Positions 11,716 to 22,490 of a DNA stretch of 44,975 nt are shown one piece after another. A program made the translations under genes and the position numbers. This stretch comes from Ophiothrix spiculata. Taxonomy: Eukaryota > Echinodermata > Ophiuroidea > Amphilepidida > Ophiotrichidae. The notes under the pieces were generated by a model. The model was not told the origin of the DNA and ran no database searches. It saw only the letters and a program-made list of their open reading frames with translations. The stretch lies in the NCBI GenBank assembly GCA_000969725.1, contig JXSR01S011179.1, one strand, 5' to 3'. Numbering within the stretch: the stretch's first letter is position 1; every line of letters starts with the position of its first letter.

Positions 11716-12120
11716 TAAGGTTTCTGTCGACAGGCCTTATGTCGACAGCATATCTCGATATGTCGACATGAAATCTCATTTGTCGACAAAACTGTGGAAC
11801 TAAAATTTCATAAAAAACTTACGTTTAATTGTCAAGTTATGGCTGTTTATTAGCAGTTGACCTTTAACAAGCCTGTTTAAAGTGTTGCATAAATGATTTT
11901 AAAGTTATCATTTTATGCCATCCATATTGTCGTACGCAGAAAGAACAAGCATTACTATGTTATAGGTAAGTCTACGTGTCATTAAGCTTATCCAAACAAT
12001 TACGTTTTTCCCGAAAACACAAACTCTTTGATATCAACTTGATGTCAACACACATGTCGACGTCGACACAAAATTATTGCGACATGTCGACATGAAAAAA
12101 TAGTCTCGACAGAAACCTTA
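11716..12120. mobile_element. 405-bp MITE with 8-bp target duplication (hAT-like)
   Basis: The ends are inverted: TAAGGTTTCTGTCGACA at the left and TCGACAGAAACCTTA at the right. The flanks are ATGTTTAA at 11708-11715 and again at 12121-12128. In X2 the matching site, near 42119, reads ACACATTTTTAACCACAT with no element, a natural empty site. The TGTCGACA palindrome recurs near both ends. An 8-bp duplication is typical of the hAT superfamily. There is no transposase frame. Confidence 0.8.
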
Positions 12121-12960
12121 ATGTTTAACCACATATTAATTTTTGGGTTTGGTTTTAGTGATAGATCAAATTGAATGTGTCATTCACATGACTTGTGGTT
12201 GCATTTCATATGAAAAGTGATAAGAAAACCTGCTACCGATATTAAGTATATCTCTGTATGTAAAAATCAAGTCATTCAACCCCTACTATCTCTTCTCATT
12301 CATGCAACAATTTCTCTTTCTTAATTTTGTGTTTTGATCATTTCATGTTGGTTTGGTGTTTTGGAAATATCGATGAAGATAATATTAAAATTAACGATAG
12401 GATTATTTTATTACTGTTGATAATATGATAATTACTATGTTTTGTTCCTCAATTTACCTGTCACAACCACCAACCTATAGTCATAATATATTCTGCAGTA
12501 GGTTTTCTGCATTTCATGATTGATGTTAATATTAATTGATTATCATTTATGTTTTATTTCTTGTTTTTCTTGTTGTGTTTACATTAAATCAATTTAACCA
12601 TAACTTCAATTTAGATTATCAAACTTGCAAAGTTGAATTTTCATTATTCTTTACCATTACTGGTAATCTTAGGGCTTAGGCTGTCATTACATCCAGACCA
12701 CGCATACTGACTTTTTCATTCATGATCCCGACCAAAGAAGGTTACCGTAGTATTGACAAAGTAATCAGCAAGATTACTTTGTATAGTTAACACTTATAGC
12801 CAGGGTATCATAGCTATTTTGAGCAGTTCAAAAACAGTCATAAGAAAGCCTAATGCACAGACGGTAGGTCTGGGGCGACTCTTAAGCCATACAATTACTT
12901 GGAGCAAACATTTAAAGCGCCCCTTTTATCCATCAATCACCTAGTTTTTTAAATTAATTT

Positions 12961-13669
12961 AACCCTAAAAGACCCAGCTCGAAGCCGGAGGGGGGCGGAT
13001 TCCGCCCTCTAAAGATCTGGGAAACAGATCGATGAAACATCAAGTGTGTGGTACTAGTGGATAGCTATGATCCTCCCGAGTCCATTGATACCAAAATAAA
13101 AATTCAAAACATACATTGTATGACATCAAAGTGACGTCATGTCAAATATGAGAAAAATCACTAAAAAATCGCCAAAATCATGTTTTTTTCGCTATTTTGT
13201 CAAGCAAAAGTTGCATATTTTAGCAACATCTACATGTCTTAACCCTACCAGTGAGCACCATTATCAATAGCAAACTCGTGGATACAATGTTCATGTTAGA
13301 CTCTGTAGCCATTTAAAAGTGAAATTTTTCGGTCACAAAAGTTACTTTGGAATCGTCCAGTAACTTTAAATATATGTCGAAAATACAGTAATAATTAAAG
13401 AAGTAACAATACGTTTACCTTGTAAAGCATTTCAAAAAGGTACAATGAAAACGCGTGACTTTATTTTTAAAGAATGGTCAAGGATCTAGCCTCGTGACGT
13501 CTTCATTTTTGCCAATTACTTTAATACGAGTAACTTTGATTGATAATAATTATTTCAAAAATTATCTATAAGCTATTGTTTCCCAGCAGTTTTTTTCCTT
13601 AATCAAATGTGGGTAGGCGTTGGGCGGTCATTTATATTATACTTTGATGATTATTTTTTAATCATTTCC
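12961..13669. other. Unique sequence, no gene seen
   Basis: Similarity to X2 stops at about 12960. The stretch starts with a G+C-rich patch containing the hairpin GGGCGGATTCCGCCC (about 12994-13008) and later a TGACGTCATGTCA site near 13132. There is no convincing exon on either strand. It runs into an assembly gap. Confidence 0.5.
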
Positions 13670-14270
13670 NNNNNNNNNNNNNNNNNNNNNNNNNNNNNNN
13701 NNNNNNNNNNNNNNNNNNNNNNNNNNNNNNNNNNNNNNNNNNNNNNNNNNNNNNNNNNNNNNNNNNNNNNNNNNNNNNNNNNNNNNNNNNNNNNNNNNNN
13801 NNNNNNNNNNNNNNNNNNNNNNNNNNNNNNNNNNNNNNNNNNNNNNNNNNNNNNNNNNNNNNNNNNNNNNNNNNNNNNNNNNNNNNNNNNNNNNNNNNNN
13901 NNNNNNNNNNNNNNNNNNNNNNNNNNNNNNNNNNNNNNNNNNNNNNNNNNNNNNNNNNNNNNNNNNNNNNNNNNNNNNNNNNNNNNNNNNNNNNNNNNNN
14001 NNNNNNNNNNNNNNNNNNNNNNNNNNNNNNNNNNNNNNNNNNNNNNNNNNNNNNNNNNNNNNNNNNNNNNNNNNNNNNNNNNNNNNNNNNNNNNNNNNNN
14101 NNNNNNNNNNNNNNNNNNNNNNNNNNNNNNNNNNNNNNNNNNNNNNNNNNNNNNNNNNNNNNNNNNNNNNNNNNNNNNNNNNNNNNNNNNNNNNNNNNNN
14201 NNNNNNNNNNNNNNNNNNNNNNNNNNNNNNNNNNNNNNNNNNNNNNNNNNNNNNNNNNNNNNNNNNNNNN
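13670..14270. other. Assembly gap (N run)
   Basis: 601 unknown bases. Open frames that seem to cross this gap are artefacts. Confidence 0.99.
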
Positions 14271-15484
14271 TATTAATAATAAAAATGACATTAATCAAAC
14301 TGAGGAAATGAGAAAAGAGTGCACAAAAACAAGTGCATGTCCTTGATCTTCCTTTTCTTAAAGACACATGATTACAGCCTCAGACTCTTTTTAGGCGCCA
14401 TACTTTTGAAACTAAACTTGTACCTCCTCAAACAAGTTAATAACGTTGAATGCATTAACAACCTGTATTGTTTTGAGTTGATTACTTCCCGTCCTTTAAT
14501 TATCTCGTATTAATTGTCTTTTATACAGTCCTGTCACACTCACAGACACGCGTATAAATACTTTGTAATCGTTCAACATTTTTGATGTCATATAATCAGT
14601 TAATGGTAAAGATTGCATAGAAGTCTTGTTTTTTTTGCCAATTGCTAACAATGCCCGTACCCTTACTTCAATACTTACAGTCATTTTGTCCATTATAATA
14701 TATATTGCATTTTCTGTGATCAAATTTATATTTTCTTTGTTCAATAATTATGAAAAAATATATATTTTATCCATAATAATGTTTCAACATGCAAAAGAAT
14801 TTACGATCATAAAAAGTGTATAAATACTTTAATGTTATTGCATATTCATAAAAACATTTCTATACAACTCAATGATTAATGTGTCGAAAATATTTATTCG
14901 AACTTTTCTGCAGAATAACAGGTACAAAACTCATTTAGTAAACACACTATAAGTTTTTGCCTTGGAAACAACTTGAAGGCTTACTCGAAAGCGTTTGTTA
15001 TGAAAAAACAAACCAAAGGATGATTTATACTGAATTTGTTTATCCAAATATCCCAAATTGCCCCTGAGTGAACCTTTGTACATCTGTTCACCATTAGAAT
15101 CATATTTATATATTAATCATTAACAATTCATGTTGATAACTTAATGAAATTACGTTCAGTAAATATTTTTATTTTTTCTCAACATGATTCCTTCGCATGA
15201 TTTTTCATATCTACACTTTTATGAATTCGTCCATTTCAGAGCTTTTTTTTAAATGCTGGTTTTGATTTATCTGTTTGTGCCTTTGTATTATTGCTTTGAA
15301 TACAAAACTAAAACATAAAAATTCGAATTGTAATTTTCTGATTTTAGTCTGAAGTTACTACCTTGATTTAAAACCAAATACAATTATCTGTGGTTGTTCG
15401 AAATATTTAAAAGAATTCAATGTATTTTATAAAATATTCGCTCTACGATAGCCTTCAAAATTAGTTTCATCTGTAAGGTGTTCA
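14271..15484. other. Unique AT-rich sequence, no gene seen
   Basis: No repeat family, splice-bounded exon or structural RNA was found. From about 15330 the sequence begins to resemble the start of the D segment unit (TTTTAGTCTGAA, compare 818 and 21285). Confidence 0.4.
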
Positions 15485-15685
15485 CATTGTGTAACATATC
15501 ACATACCGATAATAGCCGATTTGGTAGCCTCAGGAGTACACACATAGCTTTCTAATGTCATTTCCACAAAGTGATAGTCCATTTTATATATCTACCCGTT
15601 GGCTTTTTCAATGCGCTGTTCTTATCACCTCACTGGACCTTTTAGAACATCGGTTCATTCTCTTTTTGCCCTGAGATTAATACAC
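15485..15685 (-). pseudogene. Minus-strand D segment, copy in unique region (frameshifted)
   Basis: On the minus strand it reads NSALKKPTGRYI, then a 2-base gain breaks the frame, then VEMTLESYVCTPEATKSAII. It ends in ATCG|GTATGTGA, the best donor-like site among the five copies. It helps define the probable exon end (phase 1). Broken as it stands. Confidence 0.35.
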
Positions 15686-18177
15686 GAGAAAACGTCCATA
15701 GATCTGGTTGGATGTGGTCAATATCAAAATCAAATTGTCGAAAGACTTCACGAAATAATGGTAACTGTAAAGATAATTCCGATGACATAGCAGGGGAACT
15801 GTCATGTTCATTATCTTAAAGACACCAGCGATTTTTAGAGTCATAAAAGAATATATATCACTGCACTGCAAATAGAATGTATATGACAAAAGTTAACACT
15901 TAATGAGAAAAATATGTCTTGATAATTATTTATCATATATAAATTGTATATGATATTTTATATAAGTATTTGTAAATCAAATATTCTTTCATTAACATGG
16001 GGTAAGGTATGTTCAACAAAACATTCAAACAATGTTTTATATATATGAATTCTTGCTCGGAATATAAAATGTGTGTGAAAGATCTTTGCAATGCTTTTGT
16101 AGCCGCGTTACAATTATTATAAAACATGTTTTAATTTAAAAAAAATGTTTAGTAAATATTATTTTTTATCCCTATGTATCCAATGTTTACCATCGTGCTA
16201 AAGCTGTTTTTTTTTCATATTTCATATCTAACACATACTTTTATAATTAATATAAACGGAGTTCAACAAATTATTTAGACAAATACTTGTTACAAATATT
16301 AACGAGTCATGTTCAAACAGGTGTAGAAAATAGACTTGTTCATTTCAAATGATATAGGACCCGCAAATTCTTGCTATGTTCATATCTAGGAGCGGGTGAA
16401 CTTTTACCTGTAAGAAAAATCCTACATTAAACAAATTGCTTTTTGGAAAATCAATTTCAATGAAATTGAACTGGGTAATAAAATGTAGTCTTATGTATTG
16501 TGTTGTCTTGTAGGATATTGTACCTTGGCTAATACATTTCATGCAAATCTTCAATATTGAATTACAGATGAGAGTGGATATTAACGTTGACTTCTCTCAG
16601 ATATATCAGAACATGACGAAATAAATAGGACATAAAGAAAATGGTGTCGTGTCTTATAAGATATTCATTTCTTTATATGAGTTTATCACAAACAATTTAC
16701 TATTGTGGAACATTCATATATTTGGAATCATCGTACATCACATATTGTATTGAAGATTTTTTCGTTACTTTTCTTGAACTTTCTGAAGATTTAATAACTT
16801 ATTTTAATAATGGTAGTTACAAATGTGAAAAGCATTGGCAGTATTTTGTGTCTGATAATTTGAAAGATACGTATTCAATGTGCAAAGTCTAAATTGGGTG
16901 TAAACTTAGTTAATTGTACAACTATAGTTACTTCAAAGAAATCCAATATTCAATGATTCAAGCCATGTAGAACTACAGGAACAATTTTGAAAATTACCTG
17001 ATATCTGATTGACATAAATATATTGACTTATACACACTATATTTGCAGATTCAAAGATTTTGAAAATCAAGTCCATAAATTGGTTAATTAAATCAAATGA
17101 TACCAATCAATAACAATTTTACTCAATGTCATTTTATTGTTGGCAAAGCCTAATGATGATCTGTTCTCGTCGATTGGCACAAAAAGACGTCTTGTGTTGG
17201 TCGTTTCCATTAGACCATTAAAAGGAAGGTTACCACAAGTATTCTATAGTCATGATATAAATGAAGACAAGGTGTAAAAATGACAATTATTACCAATCAA
17301 CTTGTGAAATTGAGGATGATGATGAAAACAAACTTGTATTGATTTTCTTTCAAGATCAGTGTAAGACCATTGTTTCCATATTATTCAAATTATCAAAAAT
17401 ATACCAAAGGCTACCTGATAATAATGTTGATTAACTTAATAAGCTTGCTTTTGCGGGTAAATGAAGCTACCTGACTTTCAAATATTACTTTTTCATTATT
17501 GCCGGTTTAATGGTTTTGGATAAATAACAACCTGTAATGTTTTGATCACTATTTTCCATTTTCCAAAGCAAAGTTCAAGATTTCAAAGATGTCTGGAAAA
17601 TAAGCGATTTGATTGTATATTTTGATAGAATTGATAAGAAACATTATTTATCTATGTATAGAGAGAATAATACATTGTACATTTACGCAGATAAAAAAAA
17701 AACGTTTCACCCGTAAAAACTTGATGTTAAAAGCATCGACAAATAAAATCCAAACTTTGAGAACAATAACTTGGATGCAATTAATCCTCATAGTACCAAA
17801 GAGTATTTATTAAGAAACAACACCCAAATATAATGCCATTTCTCAGTATTAAAATACGTTTGTCATAAACATGACATTTCCACACCATTTGTAGGTCCTT
17901 TGACCCAGAGGTGCAGTGTTTATGAAAAAGAAATCGAAGCATCATTAACACACAATATGCTTATTCCAAAATTGTATATTTTATCTTTATCCCAAAAACC
18001 ACCGAAAACGTATCTCGTACCATTATACAACCATGTGACTTTGTCTAAATTGATAACTAATAAAATGCGTAAATTTTACTTTAAAAAGTTAATTTTGTAG
18101 TGTTGTCTTATTTTTTTTCTTCTAACATTCAAAACTAAATACATTTAATTTATTGTCCGAAGCACATTAAATCTCTA
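15686..18177. other. Unique AT-rich sequence, no gene seen
   Basis: Several open frames of 60-80 codons occur (for example 16641-16892 plus), but they lack splice context, similarity to anything else in the window or recognisable motifs. In DNA this AT-rich they are best read as chance. No transposon ends were found. Confidence 0.4.
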
Positions 18178-18354
18178 TTACATATTAGCTCCAGAATGGC
18201 ACTCAAAGTTGTGTAACATATCATATCCAATAATACCCCTTGTAATAACCTTTGGAATACACACACAGCTTTCTAATCCCATTTCAATAAAGTGATAGTC
18301 CATTATGTATCGAGCCAGTGGCTGTTTCAATGCGCTGTCCTCTATTATAATACA
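18178..18354 (-). CDS. Minus-strand D segment, best copy (58 codons open)
   Basis: The minus strand is open for 58 codons to a TAA at 18178. It contains SALKQPLARYIMDYHFIEMG, then LESCVCIPKV, then IIGYDMLHNF. Related copies at 865-1050, 3500-3695, 15485-15685 and 21395-21560 share the peptide in places and differ partly by silent changes, mainly around the LESYVC core. Two copies have an acceptor-like TTTCAG upstream on the minus strand and one has a GTATGT donor, so the true exon probably ends soon after the LESYVC core. Family not recognised; function unknown. Confidence 0.4.
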   Translation of the reverse strand, partial: CIIIEDSALKQPLARYIMDYHFIEMGLESCVCIPKVITRGIIGYDMLHNFECHSGANM

Positions 18355-18806
18355 TCATATAGTAATATTGTATTAAGCCAATTACATTGCAGGCAATATT
18401 TTTGAAAACCGATAAAATGTTTAAGTGACAACTTATTTTGTCCTCCTGTAGACAATTCCAGTTTCTTATCTACAGCTATCAAAATGAAGGTGTTTGTGGG
18501 TAATAATTAAAACCCTTACATGAAGTTCATACGTTGAGAAACGAGTTCATTATTGGACAAGTCCTACATGTTCGAAAGATAAACTGATTGTAAATATCTG
18601 CTTCTGTCAAAACACGTTCCAAGAATTTATAAGCTTGTTGTTATATAGGTGACCGATTCGCAACATTTTTCACGTACACCATTAAAATCACCATTACAAT
18701 GATTGTAAAATGTCGTGTAACAAGTTTTAATATTTTGTCTAAGTCAATTTATATTCTGACAGCACATTTTATGATTGATGGACTTACTTAATGGCTTTCT
18801 AAATAG

Positions 18807-19005
18807 GCTTTTACTTTAAACGCCAATATTTTCGCGCGCGGTAAGTTTTTGCGCCAGGCCAATCTGAAATAATTTCGTGCGTTTTAATTTTTGCGCTCTT
18901 TTTTAACGTGTGGCAATATATATAAAACCATTTGCGTTCAACATGTACTTTCGCGCTTGATGAGTTGAGCGCGTAAAGCGCGAAATATACCACTATTACA
19001 GTATG
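18807..19005. repeat. CpG-rich dispersed repeat (GCGCGAAA type), copy in C1
   Basis: This short patch is rich in CGCG and GCGC motifs (TTTTCGCGCGCGG, TTTCGCGCTTGATG, GCGCGTAAAGCGCGAAATA) inside strongly AT-rich DNA. It recurs in C2 at 24945-25100 in a shortened form. The base composition and partly inverted ends suggest an old non-autonomous DNA element. The minus strand is open for 60 codons here, but the block is not gene-like. Confidence 0.5.
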
Positions 19006-19253
19006 TGATATGGTAGAATTGTTTTCTGAAATCTTTTTATACTCATACTTCTCATTACTTTTTTACCATAATAAAAAAAATGTCCAGGTTTCTGATTTTA
19101 GGCCCTTTCCATAAAGTTTTAAGTCTAGAAAATAAGTTCATATTGGACAAGTTTACCTTGAAAACGCGAAACACATTTAATTACATGTACTTTTTAGCTA
19201 ATAAAAATAAGTCCAAAATGTCCCTGAAAAAGGATTATACATTTTTGTTTTCC

Positions 19254-19276
19254 AAAAATAAATAAATAAATAAAAG
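19254..19276 (+). repeat. (AAAT)n microsatellite
   Basis: Tandem AAAT units in a simple run, found only in C1. Confidence 0.9.
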
Positions 19277-19422
19277 TAAGTCAATAGTTTTATCGGGTAC
19301 ATTGGAAATTCAACCTTATACAAAGGCATTATGTTTTGACAAATGAATAAAAAATCTATTAGCTGATTAGTGTATTTCAAAAGTAAAGCTTCGGGCATAA
19401 TCTTATATTTTGCATTCATCAA

Positions 19423-19760
19423 CAAAGAAATACATTATTTTTCAATCAATTTTCGTAATCGAGATGAACACCAGGATTATTTCATAGCACAAATACTTTC
19501 ATATTCCATATCCCTACTATATACAAATCTGAAATTACCGTTTCGGGCAATACAGGATGGCTTAGATTTACAGTAGGATCGATTTTTATGTATTTTATGA
19601 GGGAAATTCATTTCAGTAAGCATTCCTTTTACTTACCTTTAAGTCTAGGAATTTTTTTTAAATCAAATTAAAGATCATATCATGAAACAATTGACACTTA
19701 TCATGCTTCTAAAGAAACTATTTTCCCAAGGTCTTATCGACAAATGTTGTGTTTGAACAT
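19423..19760 (+). pseudogene. Exon 2-3 remnants of the plus-strand family, copy C1
   Basis: Sequence from CAAAGAAATACATTATTTTTC to GGCAATACAGGATGGCTTAG matches exon 2 of A2 but has many small gaps that break the frame, and the acceptor is lost. An exon-3-like piece with ATCATGAAACAATTGACAC and TTTTCCCAAGGTC follows. Clearly decayed. The 135-nt segment downstream (19909-20043) is intact. Confidence 0.35.
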
Positions 19761-19908
19761 CGGCAGTGTAAGGCAAAAATAAAAAGCAAAAAAGAAAATA
19801 TTTCGTCACTAGTATTAAGTCACTTCTCAACAATTGTGTTACTCAAATCTTCATTAACTTTTACCTATCTAAAAATACATGTAATTAAATGTGTTTTGCG
19901 TGATCTAG

Positions 19909-20043
19909 TTCAAAGTTGAATCTGAATACATCCATGATAAATGTGATGTTGATGTTTTAATGCTCATCTTGTTTGCAAGTTCACGTTTGACATTAGCCAA
20001 GCATTATCACATTATCTCACATATCACTTTCACGTCGGATAAG
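19909..20043 (+). CDS. 135-nt symmetric exon-like segment, copy C1
   Basis: It begins after TGCGTGATCTAG and ends GATAAG|GTGAGA, an excellent donor. It is 135 nt with phase 0 on both sides. It reads FKVESEYIHDKCDVDVLM and contains SRLTLAKHYHIISHITFTSD. The frame remains open for another 16 codons beyond the donor before TGA. It is unrecognised, and is one of the copies with the best splice sites. Confidence 0.42.
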
Positions 20044-20440
20044 GTGAGAAGCAGGACAATGCCCGACAAGGGAAGGAATAAAAGAAGATGAGCTTTGAAT
20101 GACAACATTGAACTGTACATGATTTGTGTCGATTTTGCTTTTCTCTACATTCCAACCTTTTGGTAAAAGGTTACTCCAATTATTCTGGAATGATTATATG
20201 GAAATACACAGGGTAATATAAAGAAAGGTTATATGAATAGATCTTAAATATTGTTAAAAATAGGCAAACTTACCATTCTTGCCAAAAAATCTGAAATGCT
20301 GACATTTGTTAACCAATTTTGACAATATTTCAAAAATTAAAAAGTAAAAAAAATCATAGCCAAAAATCGTGTTTTTAACAAAATAAAAACATTGAAGTAA
20401 AATGTATATCCGCTTCAAGATGATATACCAGTCTACATTA

Positions 20441-20883
20441 GCTCGTCAGAAAAAAACGTCGAAAAAGGGTCGGATTTTGGCCCATTGGCGTCGTCGACGT
20501 CTTTAGAAAAGGGGTGTCTTTTCAGGGTAACTTTCGACGTTCAGTGTTGCCTTTTTAAGAAATCTTCAAATTTGGGGTCACTTTTTCGCCAACTATTCTA
20601 AAATTCTAAAAAATACTACAGAAAAAGCTTCCTGTGTCTTATAATCATATTTTTTATGGTTACGCCGTCGAGGGTCCATTTCAGTGTGTTAAGCCATTAA
20701 TGGGTCAAATGTCCATTACGACATTTGGGGAAATTTTAGTGTATTACGACATTTAGGGGTATGATTTGGAATATTTTACGACATTAAGGGTTGGAATTTG
20801 CTGTACATGATTTCGACATTTAGGGTCCGATTTTGAGGTGCTCTGACGAGCATGCGTACCACTTTTTTATTCGATCGGCCCCC
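20441..20883. mobile_element. MITE family 1, copy 2 (left end truncated)
   Basis: It matches 1-413, with an extra internal stretch at about 20545-20690. The right end is complete (CTCTGACGAGCATGCGTACC then ...CGATCGGCCCCC), but the left end starts at GCTCGTCAG, missing about 30 outer bases, exactly where block C1 ends. Short ATTACGACATTTA motifs repeat inside. Confidence 0.7.
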
Positions 20884-20970
20884 AGAGATCTACCCCTAAA
20901 TGAACACATTATATATTTTGAAATTTTACAACCTGAGAGCGCTCTCGAAAATCAAACCACAGCATTATAT

Positions 20971-21207
20971 TCAGTTTCTTTGTTTCACAATATCTTTTGG
21001 CGAACTTTGATCAAATTTCACCTTAATCATCATATTATCATCACCGACGATGTACCTCATATATCTAAGCAACAACTGTAGCATTTGACATACATCTTTA
21101 TGACATGTTTTCGCCAACATGTTCTTAACGTAAACCATGGACCATTTATGCGTAAACACCGTTTTGGTTTCTATAGGAAACCAACTAAACAAATATCCGG
21201 AAGACAA
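20971..21207 (-). CDS. Minus-strand open frame, 78 codons, unrecognised
   Basis: The minus strand is open from a TTG codon at 21207 to a TGA just below 20971. It contains SGYLFSWFPIETKTVFTHKW, LAKTCHKDVCQM and DDNMMIKVKFDQSSPKDI. The amino-acid mix looks protein-like, and A1 and A3 retain parts of it, with frameshifts. It lies downstream, on the minus strand, of the D segment copy at 21395-21560, so the two could belong to one minus-strand gene, but no good acceptor precedes it. No family recognised. Confidence 0.25.
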   Translation of the reverse strand: MSSGYLFSWFPIETKTVFTHKWSMVYVKNMLAKTCHKDVCQMLQLLLRYMRYIVGDDNMMIKVKFDQSSPKDIVKQRN

Positions 21208-21394
21208 CGTTGACTTTCATTCTGGTGTCAATTAATGTATATATAATTCAAAGAAATTTAAACTGCAAACTGTTTTTAAATTTTACTTTAGTCTGAACAT
21301 AGTAACTTTCAAAACAAGATACAGATATGTCATTGTTCCAAGCACATGCATCAAATCACTTTATGATACGGTTCAAAATGGCTCACAAATTGTT

Positions 21395-21560
21395 GGCAAA
21401 TGTATCATATCACAAACCAATATTAGCCCTATGGTAAGCCCTATGAAAACACACATAGCTTTCTAATCCCATTTCCATAAAAGTGATTGGTCCGTTGACT
21501 ATTTAGCCGGTGACTGCTTCAAAGTGCTGTTCTCTACACCAGAAGTTTGACTGAAACATG
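21395..21560 (-). pseudogene. Minus-strand D segment, copy A2 (broken)
   Basis: It is preceded on the minus strand by TTTTTACATGTTTCAG and reads QTSGVENSTLKQSPAK, then a TAG stop. Single-base length changes separate it from the best copy, and an 18-base internal repeat of CTTACCATAGGG type follows. It ends ATTG|GTTTGTG. Confidence 0.3.
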
Positions 21561-21883
21561 TAAAAATACCAATAGCTAGTATACAGGCTGAGTCGTTGCG
21601 TTGGGAACAAGTAGGTTCGTCACGTATTCCATAAATATTCATATTTCATTAATCGTTTGAATAACAATAGCACAATGGGTTTTTTTCAAAACCGAAGCAT
21701 TCTATTTATGGACAGGCAGTGAAAATTGGCTATTTGGACCATTTGTGCTTTCATAATATTGTTAACAATATTTAAAAAATATATGTGTACCGAAGAGAAA
21801 GTTTAAAATCATTTCGAAAAGAATCAAAAATATGCGCGCAGAGATATCCTATAAAATTCAGTATGGTCGTTACCACACTTCTA

Positions 21884-22083
21884 ACACTATAAAATCTAAA
21901 TTGCTTTTATAAAATCTTAAAAATGCTACTTTTTCTAGAAAAGGTTCATTACGGTAGACAATTGTCTACCTTTAGCTGGACAAGGTAGACAATTGTCCAC
22001 CGGAATCGACTTTTTGATTTTTTTTTTGGATAAAATTTAGTTTTTAAGATTTTATAAAAGCAATTTAGATTTTACTATGTTTT
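21884..22083. mobile_element. 200-bp MITE with CTA target duplication
   Basis: Long inverted ends: AAATCTAAATTGCTTTTATA followed by AAATCTTAAAAA at the left is mirrored at the right. It is flanked by CTA at 21881-21883 and 22084-22086. In A1 the matching place reads CCCCACTTCTATGATAAAA with a single CTA, an empty site. The centre contains two hairpins with GGTAGACAATTGTCTACC-like arms. A 3-bp duplication is usual for PIF/Harbinger elements; no transposase frame is present. Confidence 0.7.
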
Positions 22084-22490
22084 CTATGATTAAAAAAATA
22101 GTACATCTTTTACACGGGTGTTTAGAAAGTAAATAAGCCACATTATGAATTGAATATACGGCAGAATGGCAGAATTCTGGTTAAACCGGAGCTCACAATT
22201 TTTTTCTGCAACACAAATACATGACTTCACTATGCAATATCACAAAGATATGATTAAACCCTTCAAGGGACGAGAAAATCTATTCTGCACTTACAAGTTC
22301 ATGTCAATTTGATTTATCAATGCCGAACACATACCCGCTCAAATTGGACCATAATTTTACCTTGTTATAAAATTAATAATGTTTGCTTCAGCCAAATAAC
22401 TATGACTAACATTTTGAACAAACACAAACGTTTTAAACCTAAATGGCATTTTCCTTACACAATGTCATGTATGTTTATCTTTCCTTCTAG

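Larger units (their letters stand above)
4063..12960. repeat. Segmental duplication block X, copy X1
   Basis: This 8.9-kb block is repeated at 29169-43695 (X2). Similarity can be followed in order through landmarks: the start near TGACGGGTCACATA, the CTACACCTGTGATG stretch (4858 and 30590), two exon-bearing units (5.4-6.1 kb and 7.7-9.4 kb), the 8641-8910 element, the 9.4-11.6 kb stretch and the end near 12960. It contains two internal units (Xa and Xb) that are themselves related to blocks A and C. Insertions found in only one of X1 and X2 are listed separately. Confidence 0.85.
18369..20440. repeat. Segmental duplication block C, copy C1
   Basis: It starts at TATTGTATTAAGCCAATTAC and is repeated from about 24546 (C2). 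C1 and C2 agree over 18369-19150 and 19860-20400; between these, C1 holds exon-2/3 remnants while C2 has an unrelated stretch (25240-25890). C1 runs directly into MITE family 1 copy 2 and then A2. Confidence 0.8.

Noticed and set aside
13607-14367. Long open frames on both strands around 13.6-14.4 kb
   Set aside because: They consist almost entirely of N; the gap, not sequence, makes them open.
16641-16892. 83-codon plus-strand frame
   Set aside because: No splice context, no duplicate, no motif; such frames are expected by chance in AT-rich DNA.
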